From NCBI GenBank assembly GCA_002914805.1, contig JXTB01000027.1, positions 351,375-415,374 on the forward strand: 64,000 nt of DNA, given 5' to 3'. The notes under the pieces are model-generated. The model made no database searches and was not told where the DNA came from. It was given only the letters and a program-made list of their open reading frames with translations. This document shows positions 11,378 through 22,820 of the stretch, one piece after another (the stretch's first letter is position 1; the number at the start of each line of letters is the position of its first letter). This DNA comes from Parasponia andersonii (lineage: Eukaryota > Streptophyta > Magnoliopsida > Rosales > Cannabaceae). The translations under genes were made by a program, and so were the position numbers.

Positions 11378-13427
11378 CTGAGTCTCATCAGTTCAATTAT
11401 TTTTATGATTAATTACTGACTGATATATCTGATATGGTTATACCGACGTCTTATTACATTATTCTTAAATTTGGCAAAAAACAAATGAAGGACATGAATT
11501 TAATTGGTTTGTTAAAATGTGTTTACTTCTGTTTTAACCCTTTTCTCTCTCAATTTCCATCTTACCCAAGAGGGCATGTCCGGTAGGATTTTTCTTTTCA
11601 GTTTTATTCTTTCCAATAATCTTTGTCAACATATATCTTTGGAAAGGATGAAAGGAAAAAAGTATGAGAGAATGAATAAAATTAACTATTTTATTTAGTA
11701 AACCGGAGGACAGAAAACCATGTAAGTTCAAGATTACTGTTCTAATAATTGTCGGCTATTGATGTTAGAGTATTGTAGTTTAGTAATTAAATGAGTAGTA
11801 TATTCTAATTTGAGAAGATTTCAGTTTGAAGGACCCACATAAAAATGTAAAGGCGGAGAGAACACATTCATTTTGAACAGAGGTGGGGCAGGTAACACGT
11901 TTGTGGATACGCACTGGGCATGCCCAAACCACCCCCACTACCCCTCAAAAATCCCAGAAAAAAAAAAATTTAAGTAAAGCTAATTGTTTTAGGGAACATG
12001 TAAATGTAATTTTAGTACAATACAAGTAACGTTAAAAGAATAATATTCACTTATATTATGAGGTCGGTATTCGCTTCGGCGAGCAAAGATGACATCCCCA
12101 AGCATTCATCTCTATCCCTTTCTGTTCTCTTCAGCTTTATTCTCTGTGGCTCCTGAAGGCCCGTTACTTTCCCAATGCTTTTCTCTTACTTTTTATTTCT
12201 CTACCTTTCCAACACTGGCATCAGAAAATGACAAAAAGATAGAAAGTTTCTTAATGAACATGTTTTTTGGCAACATATGATTTTTCCAATACAAATAAGT
12301 CATGCATGAGGTCATTTGATTATAATCATCCAAAAAAATTTATTTCTTTTAGACACTCTGCATTGCATACAAGAAAATGAAATCCCTTCTCCTCTTTCAC
12401 GCGGTTCAATTCCTCCCCCAATAACAAGCGAAACTCAAAGAAAACGCCAAGTATCATGACATGATTTAGAAATATTGACTTGAATGATTTTAGAGTGGAG
12501 CTAATTAATTAGTGGAGTAGGTAAAAGCTTATATTAAAAATAGCAAATTATATGATGTCATATCACATTCATTAAATTTTGTGGTCCTGAGTTAAATATT
12601 TTGGCAATTAACTAATTAAGTTTCAAAAATTTTGACAATTAATATTTTTTTATTTATTGATATTAAAATTTTTATGGAATTGAACATGTTCAAGTGAAAT
12701 AAATTAGTATTTCAGTAATATTAATTAACTTAAAAAAATAAATAGAAAGAAATTTTAAGAAAAATTTTAAATTTTTAAAAATTTTTATTTTTCAAAATTA
12801 TGTTGTTAAATATTATTAATTTTAACTATTTTTCTTCCAATTCTAACAAATATAAGTGAAATATTGATTTTGACGTTCAAAAATTTTGCATGTGAATGTT
12901 TAATTTTATCTAATATTTCAATAATTATTCAAAAAAATGATTTAAGTACCAAAATTTTTAAAACTCGGAAACTATTTTGCCAATTACGAAAAATATAAGA
13001 ACCAATCATGCCAAAAATTCTTAAATTTAAATAAATTATATAATGTCGTACTAGTCTAAGTTTTCTTAAATAATCATTGTCAAAATGTTAACAGAGTTAA
13101 GTTAAAATAAAACAATATTATCGCAGCTATATTAATATCACGACAATATATTGATAATTGTTGTCGAAGTAAAATCTTGCTATATAGGGAGAGCTTTTTC
13201 CCGATATCTCTCTCCTTTGGTCATGATTTTTACATTTACTCTCTTTTTTTTTCTCGGAATTTTTCAAATAATTTAATTAAAAGAAAAAAACTTTTCAAAT
13301 AATTCGAAATCTCATTCCCTCCCTTGATAGTTTTTACTTTTTTTTGGGGAACTTTTCACGTAATGTATCAATATATATTTTTTTTTCTTTTTATAGGAAT
13401 TTTCATCTTCCCCTCTAAAACTAAAAA
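11378..13427. other. Intergenic DNA between UGT copy 1 and the solo LTR
   Basis: Mostly AT-rich. A somewhat less AT-rich patch near 12060-12290 contains a 63-codon open frame with no recognisable motif, which I do not call. No RNA gene or transposon end was identified. Confidence 0.55.
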
Positions 13428-13432
13428 GGTGA

Positions 13433-14253
13433 TGTTGGAGCGATTTCTCACCAGCTGTCCACGTGTCTCGAACTGCTGACGCTGTATTCTCCAACTGTCC
13501 ACGTGTCCTTGCTATTTCAAAGCTCTCTGAACTCCAAACAAGATCGGAGAGGCGGGGGTGGCTACCTGCAAAGACTCTCCGATGCTTAAGTCAGTAGTTT
13601 ATCTTTGATATAGGATAACAAGGAAAATATTTCAGTATGAAAAATCTCTCTGTTCTTGTTTTCAGACTTTTCTATATATATCTGTTTATTAAGTGTATAT
13701 GCCCCCCTCGGGAATACATAGCTCTTATATAAATAATCCTGAGATAATAAACCGTGTGGTTCTCCATCTCAGGACTGAGTACCTTTCACCTCGAAATCTT
13801 TATCAGCAGTCACGGGCCGAGATTTCGGCGATCTCCTCTGTGCTGCCGTGGCCTGGTTTTCGCCGCCTCTTTCGGCTTCAATCTGTCAGGAGTAAGATAT
13901 AGGTAAATCGCCGTTCTGTCAAGACGGCTTGTCCCTGGCACACACCTACCCAGAATCGCATTAAATGCTCTGTCTGGATCTGGAGCCGTGAGTCGCTTTC
14001 TACTGTATCTGGTCGGAAGACCCTTGGGGCTTCTGACCCTTCCGACTGTTGAGGTAAGGGCCGCTGTTCCCAGACGGCAGACCCTTGGGGCTTCCGACCC
14101 CCAGCTGTCGAGGTTGGGGTCAGACTGGGCCAAACCGTCTGGGGTCAGTGATGGACTCAGCCCTAACCTCAGACGGCCCAATGGCCGATTGGTAGATCAA
14201 GTGCGATCCGCGTGGCCTTCCTCATGGCATAAGGTTCGGGAACGGGTCCCACA
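13433..14253 (-). mobile_element. Solo LTR of the element 1/2 family
   Basis: The 821-bp segment is related in reverse orientation to the LTRs of element 1. On the - strand it starts TGTGGGACCCG and ends CCAACA. It is flanked by a perfect 5-bp target duplication GGTGA (13428-13432 and 14254-14258), so the borders are certain. No internal region remains, as expected after LTR-LTR recombination. It keeps the family's inverted-type block near the TATA region and carries CACGTG G-box cores at 13460-13465 and 13500-13505. It sits between the two UGT genes, about 2.2 kb past copy 1 and 2.9 kb before copy 2. Confidence 0.93.
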
Positions 14254-14258
14254 GGTGA

Positions 14259-16736
14259 ATATTCAGTTATAAATGTTTTTGGATTTTTTTCTTTTGGGTT
14301 TTGTGGATTATCCAGTTAAAATTAAAATTATGGCACAATGAGATAGTCAATTATGGCACAATGAGATTGTCTTGTGACTGTGTTTGATATTGGTAAACGA
14401 TGTTACTTTAGTTTAATTTAGTATTATTTAAGTTAGATTATTTTATATATGTTTGTGTTTTTGAATATGTATGTCTAAATTTATGTGTTCATATTCATTT
14501 TGTCTAGATGATTTTTTTTTAAGTTTACAATAGTTTTTAATTAATTTAGGTTTACTAATAATTAGTTATAAGTACATATTTAATTAATAATAAGTATATT
14601 ATATAGATTAAATAAATTAAGACATAACATATTAGTAAAATTATTAAATAAGTGGGTAGCAAACAAACAATATAAATAAAAAATAATTTATCTTAAGTTA
14701 TTAAAATGAATAGTTAATTATAAAAATTACTTATTATCTATTTTTTATTCTATTATGACAATTTTTAATTCTGATATGTAGTTTCATTTTAACGATGATT
14801 AAATCTTTTTTATTTATACAATTTACTAAAACTTTTAGCATTAATTGTATAATATGAATTTATTATGATTTAAATTATTTAGTTATACATGTATTATATA
14901 AAATGAAAAAAATTTCAGTCATTATCAATTAAATATTAAAAATATCATTAAATTATTATTAAATTTTTATAAATTGATTGACTTTACTTGGAAAAATTTT
15001 TTGTCACAATAGTTAAAAAAGTCCAAAAAACAATACCTGGTAATACAATGGCATATCTGAAAATATGGTCACACGTTATTGTTCTCAATGTCGTGACTAC
15101 AACCAAAAATTAAAAAATCGGTGTCAGTGTCGATGTCGAAATTTTATTTTACAGATATTGTCGAAGATATTTCGTGAAAATGTCAAAATTTGTCTTATAA
15201 CTCAAAATTTTCAAAAAAAACTCTAAAAAATGCTAAAACAAGTGATATTGTATAATTGATATTACTTTTTATTGTAAAAAAAACTTATTTATACTTTATA
15301 AGACAATAAAATATACGTATATAATAGAAAACGACCGAATTTCATTTTATAGAATAATTTTAAAATAAGAATATATATCATACTATTTTATTTAGTACAT
15401 CTCATATAAATACCTAACATATTATAATTAGTTTTAAATTATATTGAAAATAAATAAAAATCATTCATAATTATAGAATAGTTCAAATACATTCAATACG
15501 AAAATGAGTTTCAATAAGGTTGAAAGTTATAAGAAAAATTCTCGTTTTGCTCCAAACTTTCTTTAAAAATCATGAGAGTCTTTGTAAAGATTCTAAAATA
15601 ATAAATATAAATAGTACAAATATTCTTATTAAATACAAGTAATTGTAAAACTTTGCCAACATATTGTAAAGAGAGAACTATAATTTATTTTTGTATTCTT
15701 TACAACCGTTTTCTATTTAAAAAAAAAAAAGAAAAAAAGACTTGGAAAAAAATTTGACATTTTTGTCGATATTTCAAAATATCGATGACATTTATTGTGA
15801 TAATGTTCATAAATATTTCAATATTAACTTATTTTTTACTGATATTAACATATTTTCAGCATTTTACAAATATTTTACAGATACACAAATAAAAATATTT
15901 TTCTATCTTATATCGATATCAAGACTTCAAAATACAGATATTATCACAACGATATTGACAAATTCACGACTACAGCTAATGTTGTTGCAATAGAGACCTA
16001 CAATAACGAGAATCTCACAACAAAGAATTGCAATGATGATAATCAGGCCTATTACGACACATGTGATAAATTTTTAACAAAAAAAATAATAATAAATTGA
16101 AAATTATCATAGCTGCTTTTTTTTTTTTTTTTAAATTCTCGATAAGCTTTAAAAATCACAAATTTATTTAGAAAAATACGAAGTATTTTGGTTCCTAAAT
16201 GCACATCACCTTTTATTTCCAAAAAAAAAAAATGTGCATCACCTTTTAAGACTTGAATTTGTCAAAAGTACTTAGAATAAATTAGATCATCTTTCCGAAT
16301 CTCAACTGCTCGTACACAATTCTAACCATACAAATTATTATTATTTTAATATTAAAATTAAAATATTCTGAAAATACTCATTATTATTATAAGCTACCAA
16401 ATACCGGTTTGATTTTACCTATTTCTACTACAATTGTAGAGTAAGTATTTTTTATTATGAACATTGTGAAAAATCGACTACGTAATCGAACTAGAACGAG
16501 AAATCAATAGAAAAATAATAATTTAGTTATTATATTAAGAAATAAATTTTGGATAATATTGAGCTATTTCAGATCGTAAAATATCATCGAGCATAATTAT
16601 AATACATTTATAAAAATAGTATAAATTTTTAATTTTACTTTTTTTAAGGAGAATCTTTTAATTTTTTGTGCTATTTTACGATAAGATAATTTTTCCTATG
16701 CCCAACTTAAATAAATTCCTAACTCAGCTCCAGACT
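14259..16736. other. AT-rich intergenic DNA, no gene seen
   Basis: Very AT-rich. The blocks near 15110-15200 and 15755-15985 share TGTCGATAT/TGTCAAAATTT words partly in inverted arrangement, which may be a decayed inverted-repeat transposon, but I could not set ends. No coding feature. Confidence 0.5.
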
Positions 16737-16935
16737 ATACGTGTGTGATAATGCTCCACTGTTTTGAGAGAGGCACATGCGGCTCAAATAAACTAATGAC
16801 AACTTGTATTTTACGAATCGCTTGAAAGAAATAGTTTCTCTAAGACAATTTATGTGCGTCGATACGTGTGTGATATTACCCCACTACTTAGAGACTCATG
16901 CGGCTCAAACTAAACCAATGTTGAAAACTTGGATA
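16737..16935 (+). repeat. Duplicated module in the upstream region of UGT copy 2
   Basis: Two diverged copies of a roughly 70-bp block begin at 16737 and 16862 (offset 125 bp). Both open with ATACGTGTGTGATA and share CACT, then CATGCGGCTCAAA. They lie 175-370 bp before the start codon of UGT copy 2, where a proximal promoter would be. I did not find the module upstream of copy 1. Confidence 0.65.
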
Positions 16936-17035
16936 TACATATGTATTTTGTTTCGAAATTAAACTTGGATAGATATTATACACAAACACGCGACAAAACC
17001 ATTAACCAATAAATCCTTGCCTCTCTTTGGTACAG

Positions 17036-17045
17036 TATATATATT
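17036..17045 (+). promoter_or_regulatory. Candidate TATA box of UGT copy 2
   Basis: TATATATATT lies 62-71 bp upstream of the chosen ATG. A TATA here would place the transcription start roughly 30-40 bp before the ATG. This argues against an upstream in-frame CTG/ATG-less extension of the protein. Confidence 0.5.
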
Positions 17046-17106
17046 ACATCCGAATATCGCATATTCAATAAAGCAGTTCCCAAACATAACAGTCTTGGAG
17101 AGTATT

Positions 17107-18519
17107 ATGAGGATCGAAACTCCTGTTCACGTTCTTCTAGTGTCCTTCCCAGGACAAGGTCACGTAAACCCCATGCTTAGATTGGGCAAGCGTTTGGCCG
17201 CAAAGGGTCTTCTCATCACCTTATCCACAACCGAATATTTCGGCCTAGAGATGAGAAAATCCACTAACGACATCACCGACCAACCAATACCCGTCGGCAA
17301 CGGCTTTATTAGGTTCGAGTTTTTCGACGACGGAATGCCAGTGGACGAACCTGGACGGACCAACCTCGACCTCTACATGCCCAAGCTGGAACGCGTGGGG
17401 AAGGAATCGCTTCACAAACTCATAGAGAAGCAATCTGACGAGGGTCGACCCGTTTCCTGCCTGGTGAATAACCCGTTTATTCCTTGGGTATGTGACGTGG
17501 CGGAAGATCTCGGTATCCCTTGCGCCACGCTTTGGGTTCAGTCCTGTGCTCTTTTCGCATCTTACTACCATTATCTCCACCAAACGGTGCCGTTTCCTTC
17601 CGAGGCCGAGCCAGAGATCGATGTTCGGTTACCGGGTATGCCGGTTTTGAAGCACGATGAGATTGCGAGCTTCTTGCATCCAAATGGTCAGTACAAGATT
17701 CTTGGGAGGGTGATACTAGGGCAGTTCAAGAACTTGTCCAAGTCGTTTTGCGTCTTGGCCGATACTTTCGAGGAGCTCGAAAGGGATATCATAAATGAAA
17801 TATCCAACTTCTGCCTTGTCAAGTCGATTGGGCCTTTATTCAAAGACCCTAAATCGCTCAGCGATAGCGCCAACAATATGAAAGCCGACGACTGCATCGA
17901 GTGGCTCGATTCGAAGCCGCCATCAAGTGTCGTTTACATCTCGTTCGGGACCGTAGTTTACTTGAAGCAAGAGCAGGTGGACGAGATTGCGCACGCGCTC
18001 TTGAACTCCGGGGTGTCGTTTCTATGGGTGATGAAGCCTCCTCCCAAAGAGTTGGAAGTAAAGCTTCACGTTCTGCCAGATGGGTTCTTGGAGAAGACCG
18101 GTGAGAGGGGGAAAGTGGTGGATTGGAGCTCACAAGAGAAGGTTCTGGCTCACCCGTCGGTGACGTGTTTTCTGACTCACTGCGGTTGGAACTCAACGGT
18201 GGAAGCCTTAACCTCGGGTGTCCCCGTGGTGACCTTACCCCAGTGGGGTGACCAGGTCACCAATGCCAAGTTCTTGGTCGATGTTTTCCGGGTTGGCGTG
18301 AGATTAGGCCGTGGTGAGGCCGAGAACAGAGTGTTCCACAGTGTTGAGGTTGAGAAGTGTCTGATGGAGGCGACAGTGGGTGAGAAGGCAGCGGAGTTGA
18401 GGCGAAACGCGTTGAAGTGGAAAACAGCGGCGGAGAAGGCGGTGGCGGAGGGCGGTTCCTCCGATCGGAATATTCAAGATTTCGTTGAGGAGATAAGGAG
18501 GATATCAAACAGAAAGTAG
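17107..18519 (+). CDS. UGT84-type UDP-glucosyltransferase (glucose-ester-forming), copy 2
   Basis: A complete single-exon family-1 glycosyltransferase of 470 residues. I start it at the ATG at 17107 because it aligns with copy 1 and places the catalytic His at residue 19 ([10 protein letters not shown]). The open frame upstream runs through the likely TATA box. The PSPG box is residues 340-383 and ends WGDQ, as in UDP-glucose enzymes. The expected role is esterifying a carboxylic acid with glucose in the cytosol; the acceptor is unknown. Oddities: PSPG position 3 is Ser (WSSQ, residue 342) where Pro is nearly universal, and the acceptor-side segment at about residues 76-100 differs strongly from copy 1. 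It has its own upstream duplicated module. No disabling change was seen, so subfunctionalised paralogue is more likely than pseudogene. Confidence 0.92.
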   Translation: MRIETPVHVLLVSFPGQGHVNPMLRLGKRLAAKGLLITLSTTEYFGLEMRKSTNDITDQPIPVGNGFIRFEFFDDGMPVDEPGRTNLDLYMPKLERVGKESLHKLIEKQSDEGRPVSCLVNNPFIPWVCDVAEDLGIPCATLWVQSCALFASYYHYLHQTVPFPSEAEPEIDVRLPGMPVLKHDEIASFLHPNGQYKILGRVILGQFKNLSKSFCVLADTFEELERDIINEISNFCLVKSIGPLFKDPKSLSDSANNMKADDCIEWLDSKPPSSVVYISFGTVVYLKQEQVDEIAHALLNSGVSFLWVMKPPPKELEVKLHVLPDGFLEKTGERGKVVDWSSQEKVLAHPSVTCFLTHCGWNSTVEALTSGVPVVTLPQWGDQVTNAKFLVDVFRVGVRLGRGEAENRVFHSVEVEKCLMEATVGEKAAELRRNALKWKTAAEKAVAEGGSSDRNIQDFVEEIRRISNRK

Positions 18520-18830
18520 GGTTGGTTTACTAGCTCCTAGGTGAGGTTGAACAAACTCATCATCAACGACGTGGTTAATGTTGTCTTATTGTGGTCAATG
18601 TTAATTGGTTCGGGGAAGAAAAAATGCAACTAAAGGGATCTCCCATGTCGTCTTTATCGGGAGGTACGTATATTAAATTTTTTTTGGTACGTGTATTAAT
18701 TGTACGCCTTATTTCTTCCTTTACTATTTGACCAAATCAACGTAGCATCAGTGATAACGTGTCTACGCGTCATTGAATATTCTAATTAATATACTGAATT
18801 TTAATCTATGTGAATTTGAAAATTTTAATT

Positions 18831-18836
18831 AATAAA
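18831..18836 (+). terminator. Possible polyadenylation signal of UGT copy 2
   Basis: AATAAA 312 bp after the stop. It is distant but the nearest canonical hexamer I noticed. Confidence 0.25.
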
Positions 18837-19328
18837 GTGCATTGTAATTATTCCGCCATCGTGAGTCGCTTGTACTAGTTCTTCTCACGCGTCACCTTTA
18901 TATATTGACGTTTGAGATTTAAATATCTCTAATTCTTTTAAGAAAAAAAATTAAAAAAACTTCGGACGTGTACGTTTTGTGTTCTATAAATTGGCTAGTG
19001 TGAGAATAACTATAACGACTACTTGTCTGGACGCGGACAATGAAAGGGATATGGAAAATGCCTCTCGTTAGAATAAAGAAAACCGAAAAGAAAAATCTAT
19101 CAAAATCTCTCTCTCGCCTTAAATTACGCGTTGCAAGTGTAAAAGAAAACCTCTTCAAATGCATAAGAAAACGACAGAGAGAAAAGAGTAATAATTTATT
19201 TTAGTTTTCCTTCATTACGATCATAATACAGACTGTCCGATTTTAGTTTTACTTAACTAAAATAGTTTTCTTATTCTTTTAAAAAAAAATTGGTGTACGA
19301 TTTCTTTGTGATCAGGAAAGAAAAAAAA

Positions 19329-19638
19329 TAGGTTATTTGGTATGTAAAAAAAAGTTAATTTAATTTAAAATGACAATTTTATTATATTATTATTATTATT
19401 TAAAGTTAAGTATAATATAATTTAATAATTTAATTTACCAATACACTAATAAAATATTACTTTTCCTATTTTTTCTTTACTTTTGAGGGAAAAAATTTGT
19501 GTAAATCCCATTATTTTTTTTCCTTTCACCTTTTTCTCCCTTTTATTGTCCCTTTTCTTTTTTCTCTCGTCAAACAATCTAATTTTTCAATTTTTCTCTT
19601 CTTTTCTCTCCCTTTTTTTAACTACCAAACACAGCCTT
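19329..19638. mobile_element. Probable MITE
   Basis: The left end reads AGGTTATTTGGTATGTAAAAAAAAG. The right end, reverse complemented, reads AGGCTGTGTTTGGTAGTTAAAAAAAG. These are imperfect terminal inverted repeats of about 25 bp enclosing about 300 bp of AT-rich, non-coding DNA. The GGCTGTGTTTGG end is common in plant Tourist- or hAT-type MITEs. I could not settle a target duplication. Confidence 0.55.
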
Positions 19639-20269
19639 AAATTGTGGATTACCTAGCTAAGAGAATGGGAGATCATATAAATGTGTGTGCCAGGCTGCTG
19701 CCAGCACATGCGCACTAGTTTAGCATCACGGCACTCGTGTCAAAACAATTCCCACCATTGATTGAACGTTGTTTATGGTGCAATTAACTCCATAAGATTC
19801 ACTCTAAAAAAACTTAAAAACAAAAAAGAGAACTCCATGAACACTTATCAGGTTTGGTTCCAAGAACACTTACTACGTTTGGTTCGTAGAAATAGAATCA
19901 GAATAAAAATCACAATAAAATCAAAATGGATAAAAATTATACTGTATTAGATATGTTTATTTAACTTTTAAATAAATAAAAAAATTGAGAATTATGTAAT
20001 TATTATTAGTACTTGCATATATTTAAGATATCAAATAACTATTATTAATACCTCTATATATCCGTGTGATCTTGGATATTCTAATATTAGGAAAGAAAAA
20101 ATAAAATAAATGTTCTAATATTATTTGATCTCTATTGCTTAGTCAATATATTTGCTAAAACTCCCAACCAATCACATGATTAAATTGTTAAATGGGTCAA
20201 CTTCTATAGTATTCATTTTAGAGATCAAAATATATACGTGTGTGATTGTGCTTTTACTATATATATATT

Positions 20270-20318
<49 letters not shown>

Positions 20319-20349
20319 GTTAGAATGCATCAATGATATAACGCAAAAT
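19639..20349. other. AT-rich intergenic DNA with a (TA)n tract
   Basis: No gene seen. A long TA microsatellite with small interruptions lies at about 20271-20319, just left of the insertion site of element 1. Confidence 0.6.
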
Positions 20350-20354
20350 CAAAT

Positions 20355-21188
20355 TGTGGGACCCGTACCCAAATTATACACTACGTGGACGATTAAGTAG
20401 TAGAACAGGTCACGAGTAAGGTCCACCGTCTGACATGTGTCAAGAGTGACTAGCTAAAGGCCACGTGAGCTGCACATGATACCACATCGGCTATTGGGCT
20501 GCCCAAGGTTAGGGCTGAGCCCATCCCAGACCCTGGATGGAATCGGCCTAGTCCGATTCTTACCTCGACAGATGAGGGGGTCGGAAGCCCCAAGGGTCTT
20601 CTACCAGAATACAATGGAAAGCAACTCACAGCTCCAGACCAAGATAGAGCATTTAATACGATCCTGAGTAGGTGTGCGCAGGAGGCAAGCCGTCCTGACA
20701 GAACGGCAATTTGTCCAAATCTCACCCCTAACAGACTCGAGCCATAAGAGACGGCGGAAACCAGGCTACAGTGATACAGAGGAGATCACGGTAATCTCGG
20801 CCCGTGACCTCTACAAAAAACTTTGAGGAAAAAGGTACTCAGTCCTGAGATTGAGAACTGGATGGTTCACAATCTCAGGACTATATATATATATATGAGC
20901 CATGCGTTCCCGAGAGGAGCATGTATGCATACAAAAAAGAAGTATATAAAAAAGCTTACGAGCAAGAAACAAATATATACTCATATAGAACTAAATCCTT
21001 GCTACCCTGAATCATAGAAAGACCACTGACTTAAGCATCGGAGAGTTTTTGCAGGTGGCCAACCCCGTCTCTCCGACCCTGCCTGAAGTTCAGAGCACTT
21101 TGGAATAGCAATGACATATGGACAGTTGGAGGACACAGCATCAGCGGTTCAGAGACACGTGGACGGCTGGTAAGAAATCAATCCAATA
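20355..21188 (+). repeat. 5' LTR of element 1
   Basis: 834 bp starting TGTGGGACCCG and ending TCCAATA (the final CA has decayed to TA). A TATA-like run near 20881-20895 precedes the region expected for R. It pairs with 31828-32655. Confidence 0.9.
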
Positions 21189-21209
21189 GTTTGGCACTGT
21201 CTGTGGGAA
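21189..21209 (+). other. Primer-binding region of element 1
   Basis: Immediately after the LTR the sequence reads GTTTGGCACTGTCTGTGGG, matching GTTTGGCGCTATCTATGGG at the same place in element 2. It is a TTTGGCGC-type start of the internal region. The tRNA is not assigned. Confidence 0.55.
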
Positions 21210-21283
21210 AAGTTTGAGCGTGAGAAAAAGAGTAGGAGACTCACGATCGCGCTCTCCCTGAACAAAAGGCCATATAACGTCGG

Positions 21284-22781
21284 ATGGCACCCTCGAGGAT
21301 GACAACTAGGAGCACACATCCCGACGCCGAAGGGAGCTCACGAGAAGCACGACCAGATCTGGAGCAAAAGCTGGATCAGATGCTCGCCGCCCTAACGGAA
21401 TCAAATCGGAAGGCAGAGATGGCCCATAAGGCCATCCTGGGTTTAAGGAATGAAGTCGCAGAGGTGCACAGAGACAACACCCGCCTCGAAGGGCTGCTAG
21501 TAAGCGAAGCCAGGAGCAAGCAGAGAGAAGATTTTGATGAAGAGGTCCAACAAGAATTCGGAAGCCAACCGCGAGGGGAAGTTCCCGCCCCATCTGGATC
21601 GCGGATGCAGGGGGCACGACAAAGCCAGACGAGACCCCTCCAAACCGGGGTGGCGATGGGCAGAAGACGCCATGGGAGCCCAAGAGGTACGCCTCCTGAC
21701 TGGAAGCAAGAAATAATGGCAGAGTTGAGTAAGAGACTCGGGGCCTATCACAGCCAGACCCCCGATGATCTGGCAAAGCAAACTGTGCGAGAGATTAACT
21801 GGACGATCTTCGCCGACTGGATCCAGATAGAGCCCAGGCCAAGAGACTTTACAACCCCGACCTTCAAGCCGTTCGAGGGGAAAACCGACCACCTCGATCA
21901 CATATACCACTTTCAACAGAAGATGTTCTTGGAAACCAGGGACGAGGCTGTGGCCTGTAAAGACTTCTCTATGACCCTGGTAGGATCAGCCCTGCTATGG
22001 TTCAGACAGCTCCTTAGAAATTCATAAACAGGTTCGAAGATTTCTGCAAACTTTTCCTAAAATAGTACGCGGGTACCCGAAGACAGCAAAAAACCATGTA
22101 AGACCTTGACCGGTTGGAGCAGGCCACAGATGAGTCTCCGAGAGAGTACCTGTCATGTTTCCTGGAGGTGATATCCCTATTTCATAACGCCAACTCGGTC
22201 CAAGCCGCAGGCTCATTCGTCAGGAGCCTGCAGCTATGATCAATGCTATCGGACCATCTCCTTTTGAATCTTCCGTACGATATGGCAGACGTCCAGGCGA
22301 AGTCAGAAGGGGTATTCAGGGTGCTGGAAAGTCACCAGAAGGTGCCCAAGACCTCCGCCGCGATAACAACATCACCGGAACAAACCCCGGCCCCGCAAGG
22401 GGTAAAGAGGCTCTCACCGGACCAAGAGCCGACTCTGAAACAGGAAGCCACCATTCGAGGCAGTCAGGAGACAAGAGGAGGAAGACACCCCGCAACCCTC
22501 TGCCGAAGTATAAGCTCAACACGCCGATCGACATGATCTACCTCCAAAATAGGGACAAGGGCATTTTCAAAGACCCGCCCAAATCTAGCGTCCCTGAGCA
22601 CATGAAAAACAGGAACAGGTACTACCAGTTTCACAAAGACTACGGACATGACACCGTCCACTATCGCAACCTTTACGCACAGGTCATAATGGCGATCCAT
22701 GCCGGCAGGTTAAAAAAGTATGTGAAAACAGGCAGAACTCAGCCGCAGGAAGACGTCCCCAGGTCTGAAAAGGGGAAGTAG
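21284..22781 (+). pseudogene. Element 1 gag, broken
   Basis: The ATG at 21284 opens a 247-codon frame with a charged, helical N-terminus followed by the capsid core (FEGKTDHLDHIYHF, SALLWFRQL). A one-base deletion relative to element 2 ends it at 22027. A TAG at 22063, a TAA shortly after and another stop near 22218 follow, and the frame then resumes at 22236. Near 22618-22665 lies the C-terminal CHHC finger; both Cys positions read Tyr here (RYYQFH...GHDTVHYR), while element 2 keeps both Cys. The gene ends at TAG 22779, where element 2 has CAG. Gag would package the RNA, but this copy cannot. Confidence 0.82.
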
Positions 22782-22820
22782 ACCCAGGCCTCTGGGTCAA
22801 GAGAGCAGATCCTGAGGATA

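Noticed and set aside
12089-12280. 63-codon frame in the UGT intergenic region
   Set aside because: No motif, no homologue recognised and a composition explicable by chance. There is no promoter evidence.
17017-17106. 30-residue N-terminal extension of UGT copy 2
   Set aside because: It has no counterpart in copy 1 or the UGT84 family and overlaps the likely TATA box and leader. The ATG at 17107 aligns with copy 1.
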